Positions 16,994-24,834 of a stretch of DNA of 64,000 nucleotides are shown here, piece by piece; the stretch's first letter is position 1; each line of letters opens with the position of its first letter. Source of the DNA: Pseudomonas wayambapalatensis (GTDB lineage: Bacteria > Pseudomonadota > Gammaproteobacteria > Pseudomonadales > Pseudomonadaceae); the NCBI GenBank assembly GCA_014268975.2, contig CP077096.1, forward strand, positions 3,757,501 to 3,821,500. Direction: 5' to 3'. The notes under the pieces are model-generated. The model searched no databases, was not told the DNA's origin, and was given only the letters and a program-made list of their open reading frames with translations. A program made the translations under genes and the position numbers.

Positions 16994-18286
16994 ATGCACA
17001 GCCTCGAAGACCTCAAAGCCGGCCGACTCCAAGGCATCACCCGCCTTGACCTGTGCGAAGGCCTGACCGACTTCCCGCCAGAGATCTTCACCCTCGCCGA
17101 CACACTCGAGGTGCTCAACCTGACCGGCAACGCCCTGAGCGCTTTGCCCGATGACCTGCACCGACTGCCCCGGCTGAAAGTGCTGTTCTGCTCGGAAAAC
17201 CGCTTCACCCACCTGCCCCACGGCATCGGCCGCTGCGCGCGCCTGGAAACCGTGGGATTCAAGAGCAACCGCATCAGCCAGGTCGATGCGCAGGCGCTAC
17301 CCGCCAGCCTGCGCTCGCTGGTACTGACCGACAACCTGCTCGAAACCCTGCCGCAGCAGATTGGCGACTGCCCCCACCTGCAGAAGCTGATGCTCGCAGG
17401 CAACCGCCTGACCGATCTGCCTGCCAACCTCGCCCGCTGCGAACGCCTGGAACTGCTGCGCGTCGCCAGCAACCGCCTGACGGCCCTGCCCGACTGGCTG
17501 CTGCGCATGCCGCGGTTGGCGTGGCTGGCCTATGCCGACAACCCGCTGCCCCAGGCGCTGCGCACGCCCATGGCAGAATCCAGCGGCCAGCGTATCGACT
17601 GGGCGGACCTCACACTGGGTGAAGAACTCGGGCGTGGCGCCTCGGGCGTGATTCACCTGGCGCATTGGCCCGCCCAGCAGGCGTCGGTAGCGGTCAAGCT
17701 GTACAAAGGCGAGATCACCAGCGATGGCTCGCCCCTGGCAGAGATGAGCGCCTGCCTGGCAGCCGGGGACCACCCGCAACTGGTGCGGCTGCTCGGGCGC
17801 ATCGACAACCACCCTCAGCAACGCCCTGCACTGGTGATGCAACGGATAGACCCAAGCTGGTTCAACCTTGCCGGCCCACCGAGCCTGGACAGTTGCACCC
17901 GTGACCGCTACCCGGCAGAGCGCCATTTCAGCCTGAACGCCGTGCAGCATCTGCTGGCCGGTATCGCTTCGGTGGCCGCGCACCTGCATGCACGGGGCCT
18001 GAACCACGGCGACCTGTATGCCCACAACATCCTCTGCGCAGCGGACGGTGACTGCCTGCTCGGGGACTTCGGCGCGGCGTCGTTCCACTCGCTGGCTGCA
18101 GGCGCGGCTGGCGAGGCCATCGAGCGCCTGGAGGTTCGCGCCTTCGGCATTCTCATCGACGAACTGCTGGACCGCTGCGAAGAAGACGAGACCCGACTGC
18201 GCGCCCTGGCCGAGCACTGCCAGCAAGCGGATGTACAGCGACGCCCGGCGTTCGCACAGGTGCTCGAGGCGCTGCACAGGCATTGA
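16994..18286 (+). CDS. Leucine-rich-repeat protein kinase (eukaryote-like fold)
   Basis: A 430-residue protein with about seven leucine-rich repeats (about 12-185, repeated LxxLPxxIxxCxxLxxLxLxxNxL pattern) followed by a protein kinase domain (about 205-425). The kinase has a glycine loop (LGRGASG), the lysine of VAVKLY, the catalytic loop HGDLYAHN in place of HRDxxxxN, and the metal-binding DFG in LGDFGAA. The activation segment is short. It has no membrane segment or signal. Such LRR kinases occur in pseudomonads but have no agreed role. Substrate and ligand are unknown. Confidence 0.87.
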   Translation: MHSLEDLKAGRLQGITRLDLCEGLTDFPPEIFTLADTLEVLNLTGNALSALPDDLHRLPRLKVLFCSENRFTHLPHGIGRCARLETVGFKSNRISQVDAQALPASLRSLVLTDNLLETLPQQIGDCPHLQKLMLAGNRLTDLPANLARCERLELLRVASNRLTALPDWLLRMPRLAWLAYADNPLPQALRTPMAESSGQRIDWADLTLGEELGRGASGVIHLAHWPAQQASVAVKLYKGEITSDGSPLAEMSACLAAGDHPQLVRLLGRIDNHPQQRPALVMQRIDPSWFNLAGPPSLDSCTRDRYPAERHFSLNAVQHLLAGIASVAAHLHARGLNHGDLYAHNILCAADGDCLLGDFGAASFHSLAAGAAGEAIERLEVRAFGILIDELLDRCEEDETRLRALAEHCQQADVQRRPAFAQVLEALHRH

Positions 18287-18384
18287 GGGTACGCTGGGGC
18301 GCCCAGCCCCCCTGGACCATTTACCCGCCCCAATCCAGTGCAAAGCCCCTAGAATGGCTCACTGACCCCACAGCCGAGCACTCA

Positions 18385-19251
18385 ATGGACATCGATCAGG
18401 CCCGTACTTTCCTGGAAATCGTGCGTTGCGGCAGCCTGGTGGCCGCCGCCGAGCGCCTGTTCGTCTCACAGACCGCCATTTCGGCGCGGGTGCAGCGCCT
18501 GGAACAACAACTCGGCTGTCAGCTGTTCGTGCGCAGCCGCAACGGCGCCAGCTTGACCGGCGACGGCGAGGCCTTCGTCACCTACGCCAACCAACTGGTA
18601 CAGACCTGGGAAGCGGCACGCCGTGACCTGCCGCTGCCACAAGGCTGCCAGAAGGTGCTGCACCTGGGGGGCGAGGTGAGCCTGGGCAATCCGCTGATGC
18701 TCGATTGGGTCAGCGCACTGCATCGGGCCCTGCCCGACCAGGCGATCCGCAGCGAAGTGAGCGAGGGCGAGGCGTTGTTGCGCAAGGTAGAGATGGGCTT
18801 GCTGGATGCGGCGCTGGTCTATCAACCGACCTACGGCCCAGGGTTGCAGATCGAACAGTTGATGGAAGAAAAGCTGATTCGCATCCGTCGCGTCGATCTG
18901 CCCGAGCCGTACATCTATATCGACTGGGGCGAAGCCTTCCGACGCCAGCACGACGCGGCCCTGCCCCACTGCGCGCGGCCGGCGCTGAGCTTCAACCTAG
19001 GCCCCCTGGCGCTGCAGTTCATCCTCGACCAGGGCGGCAGCGGCTATTTCCGTACCCGTGTGGTGCAGGCCTATCTGGATAGTGGCGTGCTAGAGCGCGT
19101 GCCACAGGCGCCGGAGTTCACCTACCCGACATTCCTGGTATATGCCCGCGAGCGTGACAGCGAAGCGCTGCAGCAGGCGCTCGCGGTGCTGCGCCGTCAG
19201 GTGGCCGACGGCGCCAGCGACTGGTCACAACGCTGGGACCCGCTGGTCTGA
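18385..19251 (+). CDS. LysR-family transcriptional regulator
   Basis: A 288-residue LysR regulator: winged helix-turn-helix at about 1-60 (opening MDIDQARTFLEIV, with AAERLFVSQTAISARVQRLE) and a periplasmic-binding-like effector domain at about 90-285. The ATG at 18385 gives the standard LysR N-terminus; the frame is open upstream but lacks homology. Its end overlaps the convergent HPP gene by 27 bases. Target and ligand are unknown. Confidence 0.87.
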   Translation: MDIDQARTFLEIVRCGSLVAAAERLFVSQTAISARVQRLEQQLGCQLFVRSRNGASLTGDGEAFVTYANQLVQTWEAARRDLPLPQGCQKVLHLGGEVSLGNPLMLDWVSALHRALPDQAIRSEVSEGEALLRKVEMGLLDAALVYQPTYGPGLQIEQLMEEKLIRIRRVDLPEPYIYIDWGEAFRRQHDAALPHCARPALSFNLGPLALQFILDQGGSGYFRTRVVQAYLDSGVLERVPQAPEFTYPTFLVYARERDSEALQQALAVLRRQVADGASDWSQRWDPLV

Positions 19252-20382
19252 GCGCTGCGTTGCCGCGTTGAGCAGATGACGTTTCAGGCCGGCGATAAGG
19301 TCGGTCTGGGTGATCACTCCTACCAGTTGCTCGCCGTCCAGCACCGGCAAGCAATGCAACCCGTGCTCGCTGAGCAGCGGCAGCAGTCGCTCCAATGGAT
19401 GTTCGCTACCTACACTGACCACTTGGCGGCTCATGACCTGTGCCATGCGTGTCGACGGGCGATGGAACAGGGCTCGCCAACTGAAGCGCCCCTGTGCCAT
19501 CGCCGGGCCGACCAGGTCGCTGAGGCTGACGATACCGACCAGACGCCCGTGCTCCAGCACCGGAAGCGTCTTCAGGTGATGGCTGGCGAGCATCTTCCAG
19601 GCCTGTTCCAGGGTCGTGTCCGGCGAGGCGAACTGTACGTCGCGGGACATCACCGCAGACGCCGTGATCCCGCCCAGGCTGCGCTGCAGGGCGTGCTGCT
19701 CGGTGGCCAGGATGATACGTTCGAGCTCATCGCGGGTGACGTCGACGAACTCGCCCAGCTCCTCCAGTGCCAGATCCAGGTCTTCTCCACTGATGCCGAC
19801 GCGTGCACTGGGCAGTGGATCATGGGTGTGATGCGGGTCTTTGCGCGGTACTGCGCCCTTGGGGTAACGCACGCCGGTCAGGCGATTGTAGAGCACCGCC
19901 ACCGCCACCAGGATCAACGCGTTGAGCAGCACCGGCTCGAGCAAATGGTCGCCCATTGCTACCAGCCCAGGGTCAGCCAGCACCACGCTGGCCGCCACGC
20001 CGCCGCCCGGAGGATGCAGGCAACGCAACCAGCACATCAACAGCAGCGAGCCCCCCAGGGCCGCTGCGGCTACCCAGAGCTCGCTGCCCAGGCCCTGGCG
20101 CATCGCCAGCCCGAGGATCCCGGCCAGGGCATAGCTGCCGAGTACCGGCCAGGGCTGCGCCAGTGGGCCGGAATGCACGGCGAACACCAGTACCGCCGAG
20201 GCGGCCAGCGGGCCAAGCAGGTGCAAGGCGATGGAGGGGCCGTAGGCCATGCTGCACAGCCATCCGGCGAGGAACAGGCCCAGCAGCGCGCCGACAGCGG
20301 CACGCAGCCATTCCCGTAGAGAAGTATTCAAAGGCGCCGGCAACAGGCGCTGCAGACGGTTTTCAGGACGCGAGGCAGGCAT
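19225..20382 (-). CDS. HPP-family membrane protein with C-terminal CBS pair
   Basis: A 385-residue protein: an HPP domain with four hydrophobic segments (about 20-170, with the naming motif CLHPPGG near 125) and two CBS domains (about 240-295 and 320-375) that usually bind adenine nucleotides. Members of the HPP family from cyanobacteria and plants have been linked to nitrite transport, so a nitrogen-related role is possible but unproved. The ATG at 20382 fits the family N-terminus; an open frame extends 74 codons further but crosses a terminator and is unlikely to be coding. No strong ribosome binding site. Confidence 0.84.
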   Translation of the reverse strand: MPASRPENRLQRLLPAPLNTSLREWLRAAVGALLGLFLAGWLCSMAYGPSIALHLLGPLAASAVLVFAVHSGPLAQPWPVLGSYALAGILGLAMRQGLGSELWVAAAALGGSLLLMCWLRCLHPPGGGVAASVVLADPGLVAMGDHLLEPVLLNALILVAVAVLYNRLTGVRYPKGAVPRKDPHHTHDPLPSARVGISGEDLDLALEELGEFVDVTRDELERIILATEQHALQRSLGGITASAVMSRDVQFASPDTTLEQAWKMLASHHLKTLPVLEHGRLVGIVSLSDLVGPAMAQGRFSWRALFHRPSTRMAQVMSRQVVSVGSEHPLERLLPLLSEHGLHCLPVLDGEQLVGVITQTDLIAGLKRHLLNAATQRSDQRVPAL

Positions 20383-20412
20383 CGAATCAGGTGCAATCGT
20401 ACTGGGTGATTT

Positions 20413-20443
20413 AAAAAGAAAGCCCAGCCGAGAGGGTCTGGGC
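20413..20443 (-). terminator. Intrinsic terminator 30 bases upstream of the HPP gene
   Basis: On the minus strand the stem GCCCAG/CTGGGC (plus-strand 20422-20427 and 20438-20443) with a 10-base loop is followed by TTTCTTTTT. It lies downstream of the histidine kinase gene (stop 20624) and only about 30 bases before the HPP start. It can end the two-component operon, end a short RNA, or act as an attenuator for HPP. A competing AGGG/CCCT hairpin overlaps its left arm. Confidence 0.7.
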
Positions 20444-20527
20444 CCTGCATTACCAAGGCAATGACAATTGGCTCCGTCCGTGGAGAGATGGAAACCGGAG
20501 GGTTCCGTGGTGGGGATTGTGCCGAGC

Positions 20528-20542
20528 GCACCATTTTGGTGC
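20528..20542. promoter_or_regulatory. NtrC-like palindrome GCACC-N5-GGTGC
   Basis: The sequence GCACCATTTTGGTGC is a perfect inverted repeat that matches the known NtrC enhancer consensus (GCACC, five bases, GGTGC). It lies about 145 bases upstream of the HPP start. A second inverted repeat, CTGCAA-N5-TTGCAG, is at 20566-20582. I looked for a sigma-54 -24/-12 pair near it on both strands and found none with correct spacing, so the call is tentative. Confidence 0.4.
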
Positions 20543-20623
20543 CAATTCAAAAAAATGCGCCTGGACTGCAATTTTTTTGCAGGATCTGCTCCTTGATCGA
20601 TCACTCAAGGGCCGCGAAACCTG

Positions 20624-21943
20624 TCAGCGCCCCTTGCGTGGTAACTCAATGCTGACGCGCAGCCCGCCCAGCGGGCTCTCGAGCAAGGTGATCCGCCCCT
20701 CCCAGGCCTCGACGATATCCCGCACGATCCCCAACCCCAGGCCATGCCCGTCCACCTGCTCGTCGAGCCGCAACCCGCGCTCCAGTACCTGCTCCCGTGC
20801 CTCACCGGGAATCCCTGGCCCGTCGTCGTCGACCCATAGCCGGTAACCCTCGGCAGTTGCCTCGATACCCAGGCGCACTTCGCTGTCAGCCCATTTGCAG
20901 GCGTTGTCCAGCAGGTTGCCCAGCAGCTCCAGCAAGTCCTCGCGATCCCAGGGCAGCAGCAACCCCGGTGGTACATCACGCGCCAGCAGCAGCCCCTCGC
21001 CATGGATCATGCCAAGTGTGCAGAGCAGCCCGGGGAGCTCCGCGTCGCAGTCGAACTGCGCGCCCGGCAAGGCATCACCCGCCAGCCGCGCACGGTTCAA
21101 TTCGCGGGCCAGGCGCTGCTGGATCTGCTCCAGTTGCTCGCGCAGTTGCGCCTGCACCTCGGGCAGATCGCGCAGGCGTTCGCTCGACGCCAGGCTCAGC
21201 AGCACCGCCAGCGGGGTCTTCAGGGCGTGGCCGAGGTTACCTAGTGCATTGCGTGAACGACGCAGGCTGTCTTCAGTGTGCACCAGCAGGTGGTTGACCT
21301 GATCCACCAGCGGTTGCAGTTCGCTGGGCACTTGGGCATCGAGCTGGGAGCGCTGCCCCTGTTGCAACTGGGCGATCTGCTGGCGAGCGCGCTCCAGCGG
21401 CCGCAGAGAGCGGGTCACGGTGATGCGCTGCAGGATCAGGATCAACAGCAGCGCCAGCACACCCATGCCCAGACCGATCTGCTGCAAGCGCCTGAAACCC
21501 TCGCGCACGGGCGAGTAATCCTGAGCGACGCTGATCGAGATATCCTGGCCAAGGCGTCGGTAATCACCGCGATAGGCCAACAGTTGCTGGCCTTCCGGGC
21601 CCAGCTCATGGCCATCTTCAAGCCCCGGGCGCGCGAGCTTGGGCATGTCCAGGTCCCACAGCGAGCGGGAGCGCCAGGTGCCCTGGTCGAAATCGATGCG
21701 AAAGTAATACCCTGAAAACGGCCGTTGATAGGCCGCCGAGATACGCCGCTCGTCCAGTTGCAGACCGCTGGGGCCCCGGACCAGCGCCACCAGCAGGTTC
21801 TCGCTCTCCTTGCGCAACCCGGCTTCGAGATAGCGCTGCAACCCGGCCTCGAACAACCACAGGGTCACCTGCGCCACCGCCACGCCGACCACCACCAGCA
21901 CGGCCACCAGGCCGAGGCTCAGGCGTGTCTGGATCGACTTCAC
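20624..21943 (-). CDS. Membrane sensor histidine kinase (BqsS/PhoQ-like)
   Basis: A 439-residue kinase: membrane segment 1 (about 10-32), periplasmic domain (about 33-153), membrane segment 2 (about 155-173), HAMP (about 175-228), HisKA with His239 in LGHALKTPLAVL, and HATPase (about 325-435, with N-box NLLDNACKWA). The order PepSY-PepSY-regulator-kinase matches the P. aeruginosa bqsP-bqsQ-bqsR-bqsS operon (ferrous iron/calcium response). The RExxE metal motif reported for BqsS is not present in the periplasmic part; only REGFR and RKESE are seen. The signal sensed is therefore open. Confidence 0.85.
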   Translation of the reverse strand: MKSIQTRLSLGLVAVLVVVGVAVAQVTLWLFEAGLQRYLEAGLRKESENLLVALVRGPSGLQLDERRISAAYQRPFSGYYFRIDFDQGTWRSRSLWDLDMPKLARPGLEDGHELGPEGQQLLAYRGDYRRLGQDISISVAQDYSPVREGFRRLQQIGLGMGVLALLLILILQRITVTRSLRPLERARQQIAQLQQGQRSQLDAQVPSELQPLVDQVNHLLVHTEDSLRRSRNALGNLGHALKTPLAVLLSLASSERLRDLPEVQAQLREQLEQIQQRLARELNRARLAGDALPGAQFDCDAELPGLLCTLGMIHGEGLLLARDVPPGLLLPWDREDLLELLGNLLDNACKWADSEVRLGIEATAEGYRLWVDDDGPGIPGEAREQVLERGLRLDEQVDGHGLGLGIVRDIVEAWEGRITLLESPLGGLRVSIELPRKGR

Positions 21944-22611
21944 CCGTTGCTGCTCCCGGCGTAGACATAGCCCTGGCCGCGACGGGTCTCGATCACGCTG
22001 CGCCCCAGCTTGCGCCGCAGGTGATTGACGTGCACCTCGAGCACGTTGGAGTCACGCTCGGTTTCCCCGTCGTAAAGATGCTCGGCCAGGTGGCTCTTGG
22101 ACAGGACCTGCTGCGGGTGCAGCATGAAATAGCGCAGCAGGCGAAACTCGGCGGCGGTCAGCTGCACATCCACCCCCTCGCGCACGACGCACTGGCGCCC
22201 TTCGTCCAGGTGCAGGCCCGCCGCCTCCAGGCGCGGCTGATTGGCCAGGCCACGGGCACGGCGCAGCAGGGCCTGGATGCGCAGTTGCAGTTCTTCGGGG
22301 TGGAAGGGTTTGGTGAGATAGTCGTCGGCTCCGGCCTTCAGTCCTTCGATGCGTTCGGCCCAGGAACCGCGAGCGGTGAGGATGAGCACGGGGATGGACA
22401 ACGCAGCGGCACGCCATTGCGTCAGTACCTCCAACCCCGGCAGACCGGGCAGACCGAGGTCGAGGATGATCAGGTCATAGGGCTCACTCTGCCCCTGGTA
22501 GACCGCATCACGACCGTCGGTCAGCCAGTCCACGGCATAGCCCTGGCGTTGCAGGCTGGCGATCAATTCGTCGGCCAGAGGCACATTGTCCTCGACAAGC
22601 AACAGGCGCAT
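21940..22611 (-). CDS. OmpR-family response regulator (BqsR-like)
   Basis: A 223-residue regulator: receiver domain (about 1-115, phosphoacceptor Asp51 in LIILDLGLPGLPG, Lys in LTKPFH) and winged-helix DNA-binding domain (about 128-220, ending with the Arg-rich TRRGQGYVY wing). It overlaps the kinase start by four bases (ATGA) and abuts the second PepSY gene, so the four genes form one operon. Likely targets include its own operon through TTAA-containing repeats upstream of the first gene. Confidence 0.9.
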   Translation of the reverse strand: MRLLLVEDNVPLADELIASLQRQGYAVDWLTDGRDAVYQGQSEPYDLIILDLGLPGLPGLEVLTQWRAAALSIPVLILTARGSWAERIEGLKAGADDYLTKPFHPEELQLRIQALLRRARGLANQPRLEAAGLHLDEGRQCVVREGVDVQLTAAEFRLLRYFMLHPQQVLSKSHLAEHLYDGETERDSNVLEVHVNHLRRKLGRSVIETRRGQGYVYAGSSNG

Positions 22612-22926
22612 TCAGTCGTCTTCCTCGTCCTTGATCAAAACGCCGCTACGGGCGTCGTACTTGATTTCACGCACCACACCGGCCGGGGTCAGCAGCTCGA
22701 CCTCGTACTCGTAACGGCCGTGCTTCTCTTCCAGCTCGGCCTCCAGCAGGCGCGCCCCGGGGTAACGCCCCAGGGCTGCCTCGAGCAGTTGCTCAAGCGG
22801 GAGGATGATGCCCTGCTGACGCAGTTCCAGGGCTTCGTCCTGGTCCAAATCGCGGGCGGTCGCCGGCGAGCAGGCGACCCATAATGCCAGTGCCAGGCAG
22901 GGCACCGCTCGCGGCAGCGTGTTCAT
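22612..22926 (-). CDS. PepSY-domain periplasmic protein
   Basis: A 104-residue protein: signal peptide with a CS/PATA cleavage region (about 1-25) and one PepSY domain (about 28-104), rich in Glu/Asp and ending EDD. It overlaps the preceding PepSY gene by one base (TGATG). In the similar P. aeruginosa operon this position is BqsQ. Possible role: modulating the sensor kinase or binding metal in the periplasm. Confidence 0.82.
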   Translation of the reverse strand: MNTLPRAVPCLALALWVACSPATARDLDQDEALELRQQGIILPLEQLLEAALGRYPGARLLEAELEEKHGRYEYEVELLTPAGVVREIKYDARSGVLIKDEEDD

Positions 22927-23234
22927 CAGTTGTCTCGTTCGTCCTTCAGCACTTCACCGGTCTTGGCATCCAGGGCCACGTCCCATTCGACGTTCTGCGC
23001 ATCGCGCAGTTCGACCTTGTAGACGTAGCGGCCGTATTCGTCTTCAAGCTCCGAGTCGGTGACGGTCGAGCCGGGATGCTTGGCCACGGCGGCGGCCTTG
23101 AGTTCATCCAGCGACTTGATGGTCTTGGCATTCACCAGTTTGACCACTTCGTCGGGCTGCACGTCCTTGGCGAAGGCGGCAGTGGCACCGAAGGTCAGGG
23201 CGGCGGCGGTGAACAGGGCAGTCAACGTTTTCAT
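22926..23234 (-). CDS. PepSY-domain periplasmic protein, first gene of the two-component operon
   Basis: A 102-residue protein: signal peptide (about 1-22, ending AAFA-K) and a PepSY domain (about 28-102) with DELKAAAVAKHPGS and YGRYVYKVEL motifs. It is clearly related to the next gene, probably an old duplication. First gene of the operon; its ATG follows GGAGAG. BqsP occupies this place in P. aeruginosa. Confidence 0.83.
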   Translation of the reverse strand: MKTLTALFTAAALTFGATAAFAKDVQPDEVVKLVNAKTIKSLDELKAAAVAKHPGSTVTDSELEDEYGRYVYKVELRDAQNVEWDVALDAKTGEVLKDERDN

Positions 23235-23270
23235 AGTGTCTCTCCATCGAGGTGCGTATGTTGTCTACGG

Positions 23271-23297
23271 GGTTAAGATTAACCACCGGTCCTTAAC
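23271..23297. promoter_or_regulatory. TTAA-type repeats upstream of the PepSY/two-component operon
   Basis: GGTTAAGATTAACC at 23271-23284 is a perfect inverted repeat (arms of six, centre GA), and a further CTTAAC follows at 23292-23297. TTAAG-type half-sites are the targets described for BqsR and for PmrA-like regulators. The spacing here differs from the reported TTAAG-N6-TTAAG box, so it is a candidate only. It lies 37-63 bases upstream of the operon's first codon. Confidence 0.4.
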
Positions 23298-23401
23298 TCA
23301 ACCTGAAAACAGCTGGCGACATGATAGCGCCGTTCGCAGCCTCCGAGCGCCTGTCGAACCCCATTTGCCTATAATGCGCACCTGCCCTTCAAGAGACAGC
23401 C

Positions 23402-24481
23402 ATGAGCGCCATCCACATCAAGTACCCCGCCCTGACCTTCAAGGCCGGCCGACGCGCCCTGGCACAGATCCGCGAGCGCGGCCTGCGGGCTGTCGATGTC
23501 GGGGTACTGCCGGGCGCGGCCGGCGGCCCCAAGCCGCTGGGTATACAGGGCCTGGACCTGGCATTGTTCGGCCAGTTGCTGCCGTCGGCACCGCGGCAGC
23601 GCTCGCTGATCGGCGCCTCGATCGGCTCCTGGCGCTTTGCCAGCGCCTGCCTGGACGACCCCGTGGCCGGTCTGCGGCGCCTGGGCGAACTGTACACCGA
23701 GCAGGATTTCGCCAAGGGCGTGACCCCTGCGCAGATCAGCCAGAGCTGCCAGCGCATGCTCGACGATCTGCTGCAGGGCCGTGACGACCAGATCCTGGCC
23801 AATGCGCACTATCGCCTGAATATCCTGGTGGTGAAGAGCCATGGCCAGCTTGCCCATGATCACCCCGCGCGGCTGGGCATGGGCCTGTCCTCGGTGATTG
23901 CCAGCAATCTGCTCGGGCGCTCGCGGCTGGCCCGCCACTTCGAACGCATCATCCTGCATGACAGCCGTAGCGCACCACCGCTGGACGCACTGACCGACTT
24001 TCCCTCGCGCTGCCTGCCCCTGGACCTGGGCAACCTGCGCCAGGCGCTGCTCGCGTCGGGCTCGATCCCGATGGTGATGGAGGGCGTGCGCGATATTCCC
24101 GGCGCTGGCAACGGCACCTACCGTGACGGCGGCCTGCTGGACTACCACCTCGACCTGCCCTATCGAGGCGACGACCTGGTGCTCTATCCGCACTTCACCG
24201 ACAAGGTCGTGCCCGGCTGGTTCGACAAGGCCCTGCCCTGGCGTCGCGGCGATGCCACACGCCTGCACAATGTGCTGCTGATGACCCCATCGCCGCATTA
24301 CCTGGCCGCCCTGCCCTATGGCAAGCTGCCGGACCGCAACGACTTCAAGCGTTTCATGGGGGATGCGCCGACACGCAAGCGCTATTGGTACAAGGCCATC
24401 GCCGAAAGCCAGCGCCTGGGCGACGAGCTGCTGGAACTGGTCGCCACCGGGCGGCTGCATGAACGGTTGCAAGCCTTGTAG
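23402..24481 (+). CDS. Patatin-like phospholipase
   Basis: A 359-residue patatin-fold acyl hydrolase. The oxyanion glycines are in GAAGGPKPLG (about 38-47), the nucleophile Ser73 is in GASIGSW (GxSxG), and the partner Asp242 is in DGG. No signal peptide or membrane segment is seen. It should hydrolyse phospholipid or another lipid ester; the substrate is unknown. It is divergent from the PepSY operon and is the last chromosomal gene before the queD island. Confidence 0.87.
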   Translation: MSAIHIKYPALTFKAGRRALAQIRERGLRAVDVGVLPGAAGGPKPLGIQGLDLALFGQLLPSAPRQRSLIGASIGSWRFASACLDDPVAGLRRLGELYTEQDFAKGVTPAQISQSCQRMLDDLLQGRDDQILANAHYRLNILVVKSHGQLAHDHPARLGMGLSSVIASNLLGRSRLARHFERIILHDSRSAPPLDALTDFPSRCLPLDLGNLRQALLASGSIPMVMEGVRDIPGAGNGTYRDGGLLDYHLDLPYRGDDLVLYPHFTDKVVPGWFDKALPWRRGDATRLHNVLLMTPSPHYLAALPYGKLPDRNDFKRFMGDAPTRKRYWYKAIAESQRLGDELLELVATGRLHERLQAL

Positions 24482-24534
24482 CAAGCATGCTGGTAGACTG
24501 CGCGCATTCTTGATTCACACAGAGTTCTGCCAGC

Positions 24535-24551
24535 GTGGAAATTTTCAAAGA
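24535..24551 (+). repeat. Left direct repeat (attL) of the queD island, with a cut-off queD start
   Basis: GTGGAAATTTTCAAAGA here is identical to the first 17 bases of queD at 31244-31260. In frame it reads as the first QueD residues and then runs into island sequence to a stop at 24598-24600. The bases just upstream (24482-24534) therefore look like the original leader of queD, now 6.7 kb away from the gene. The repeat sits right after the patatin gene. Confidence 0.85.
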
Positions 24552-24608
24552 TTCCACGATGGGCTCCCGCCAAAAACCGACAAGTCACGACAGCAGTTAG
24601 GCGCCCGC

Positions 24609-24785
24609 ATGGCGCAACTGAGCACAAAACGTGTTATGACCTGGCTGCGCGTGCTGGCATGAACACCTGGCCGCCTCGCCGGCGCCGTTCTGCTGATCCA
24701 GCTGGGTATCGCCATCGGCACCTGGGCCGCCACCAGCCCCTTCCGGCCACTGGTCGATGCTCAGCAGGACCAGGTCACCCAGCGC
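24609..24785 (+). pseudogene. Remnant of an unidentified membrane-protein gene, in-frame TGA
   Basis: One frame reads MAQLSTKRVMTWLRVLA, then TGA, then TPGRLAGAVLLIQLGIA with a hydrophobic stretch and on to DAQQDQVTQ. The TGA falls where a Trp (TGG) would fit, so this may be a broken gene piece, cut off where the IS630 remnant begins. I do not recognise the family. It could also be chance. Confidence 0.3.
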
Positions 24786-24834
24786 ACTACACCTCGCCGG
24801 GGTTGTGCGCCCCTCGCCCAGAGATGGTTCCGGC

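Noticed and set aside
20328..20534. A possible leader peptide crossing the terminator upstream of the HPP gene
   Set aside because: The part over the hairpin (LGWAFFL) is what any frame through a GGCTGGGCTTTCTTTTT terminator gives; there is no run of regulatory codons.
20500..20582. A sigma-54 promoter with the NtrC-like palindrome
   Set aside because: TGGCAC occurs within the palindrome, but no GC element stands at the required distance on either strand.
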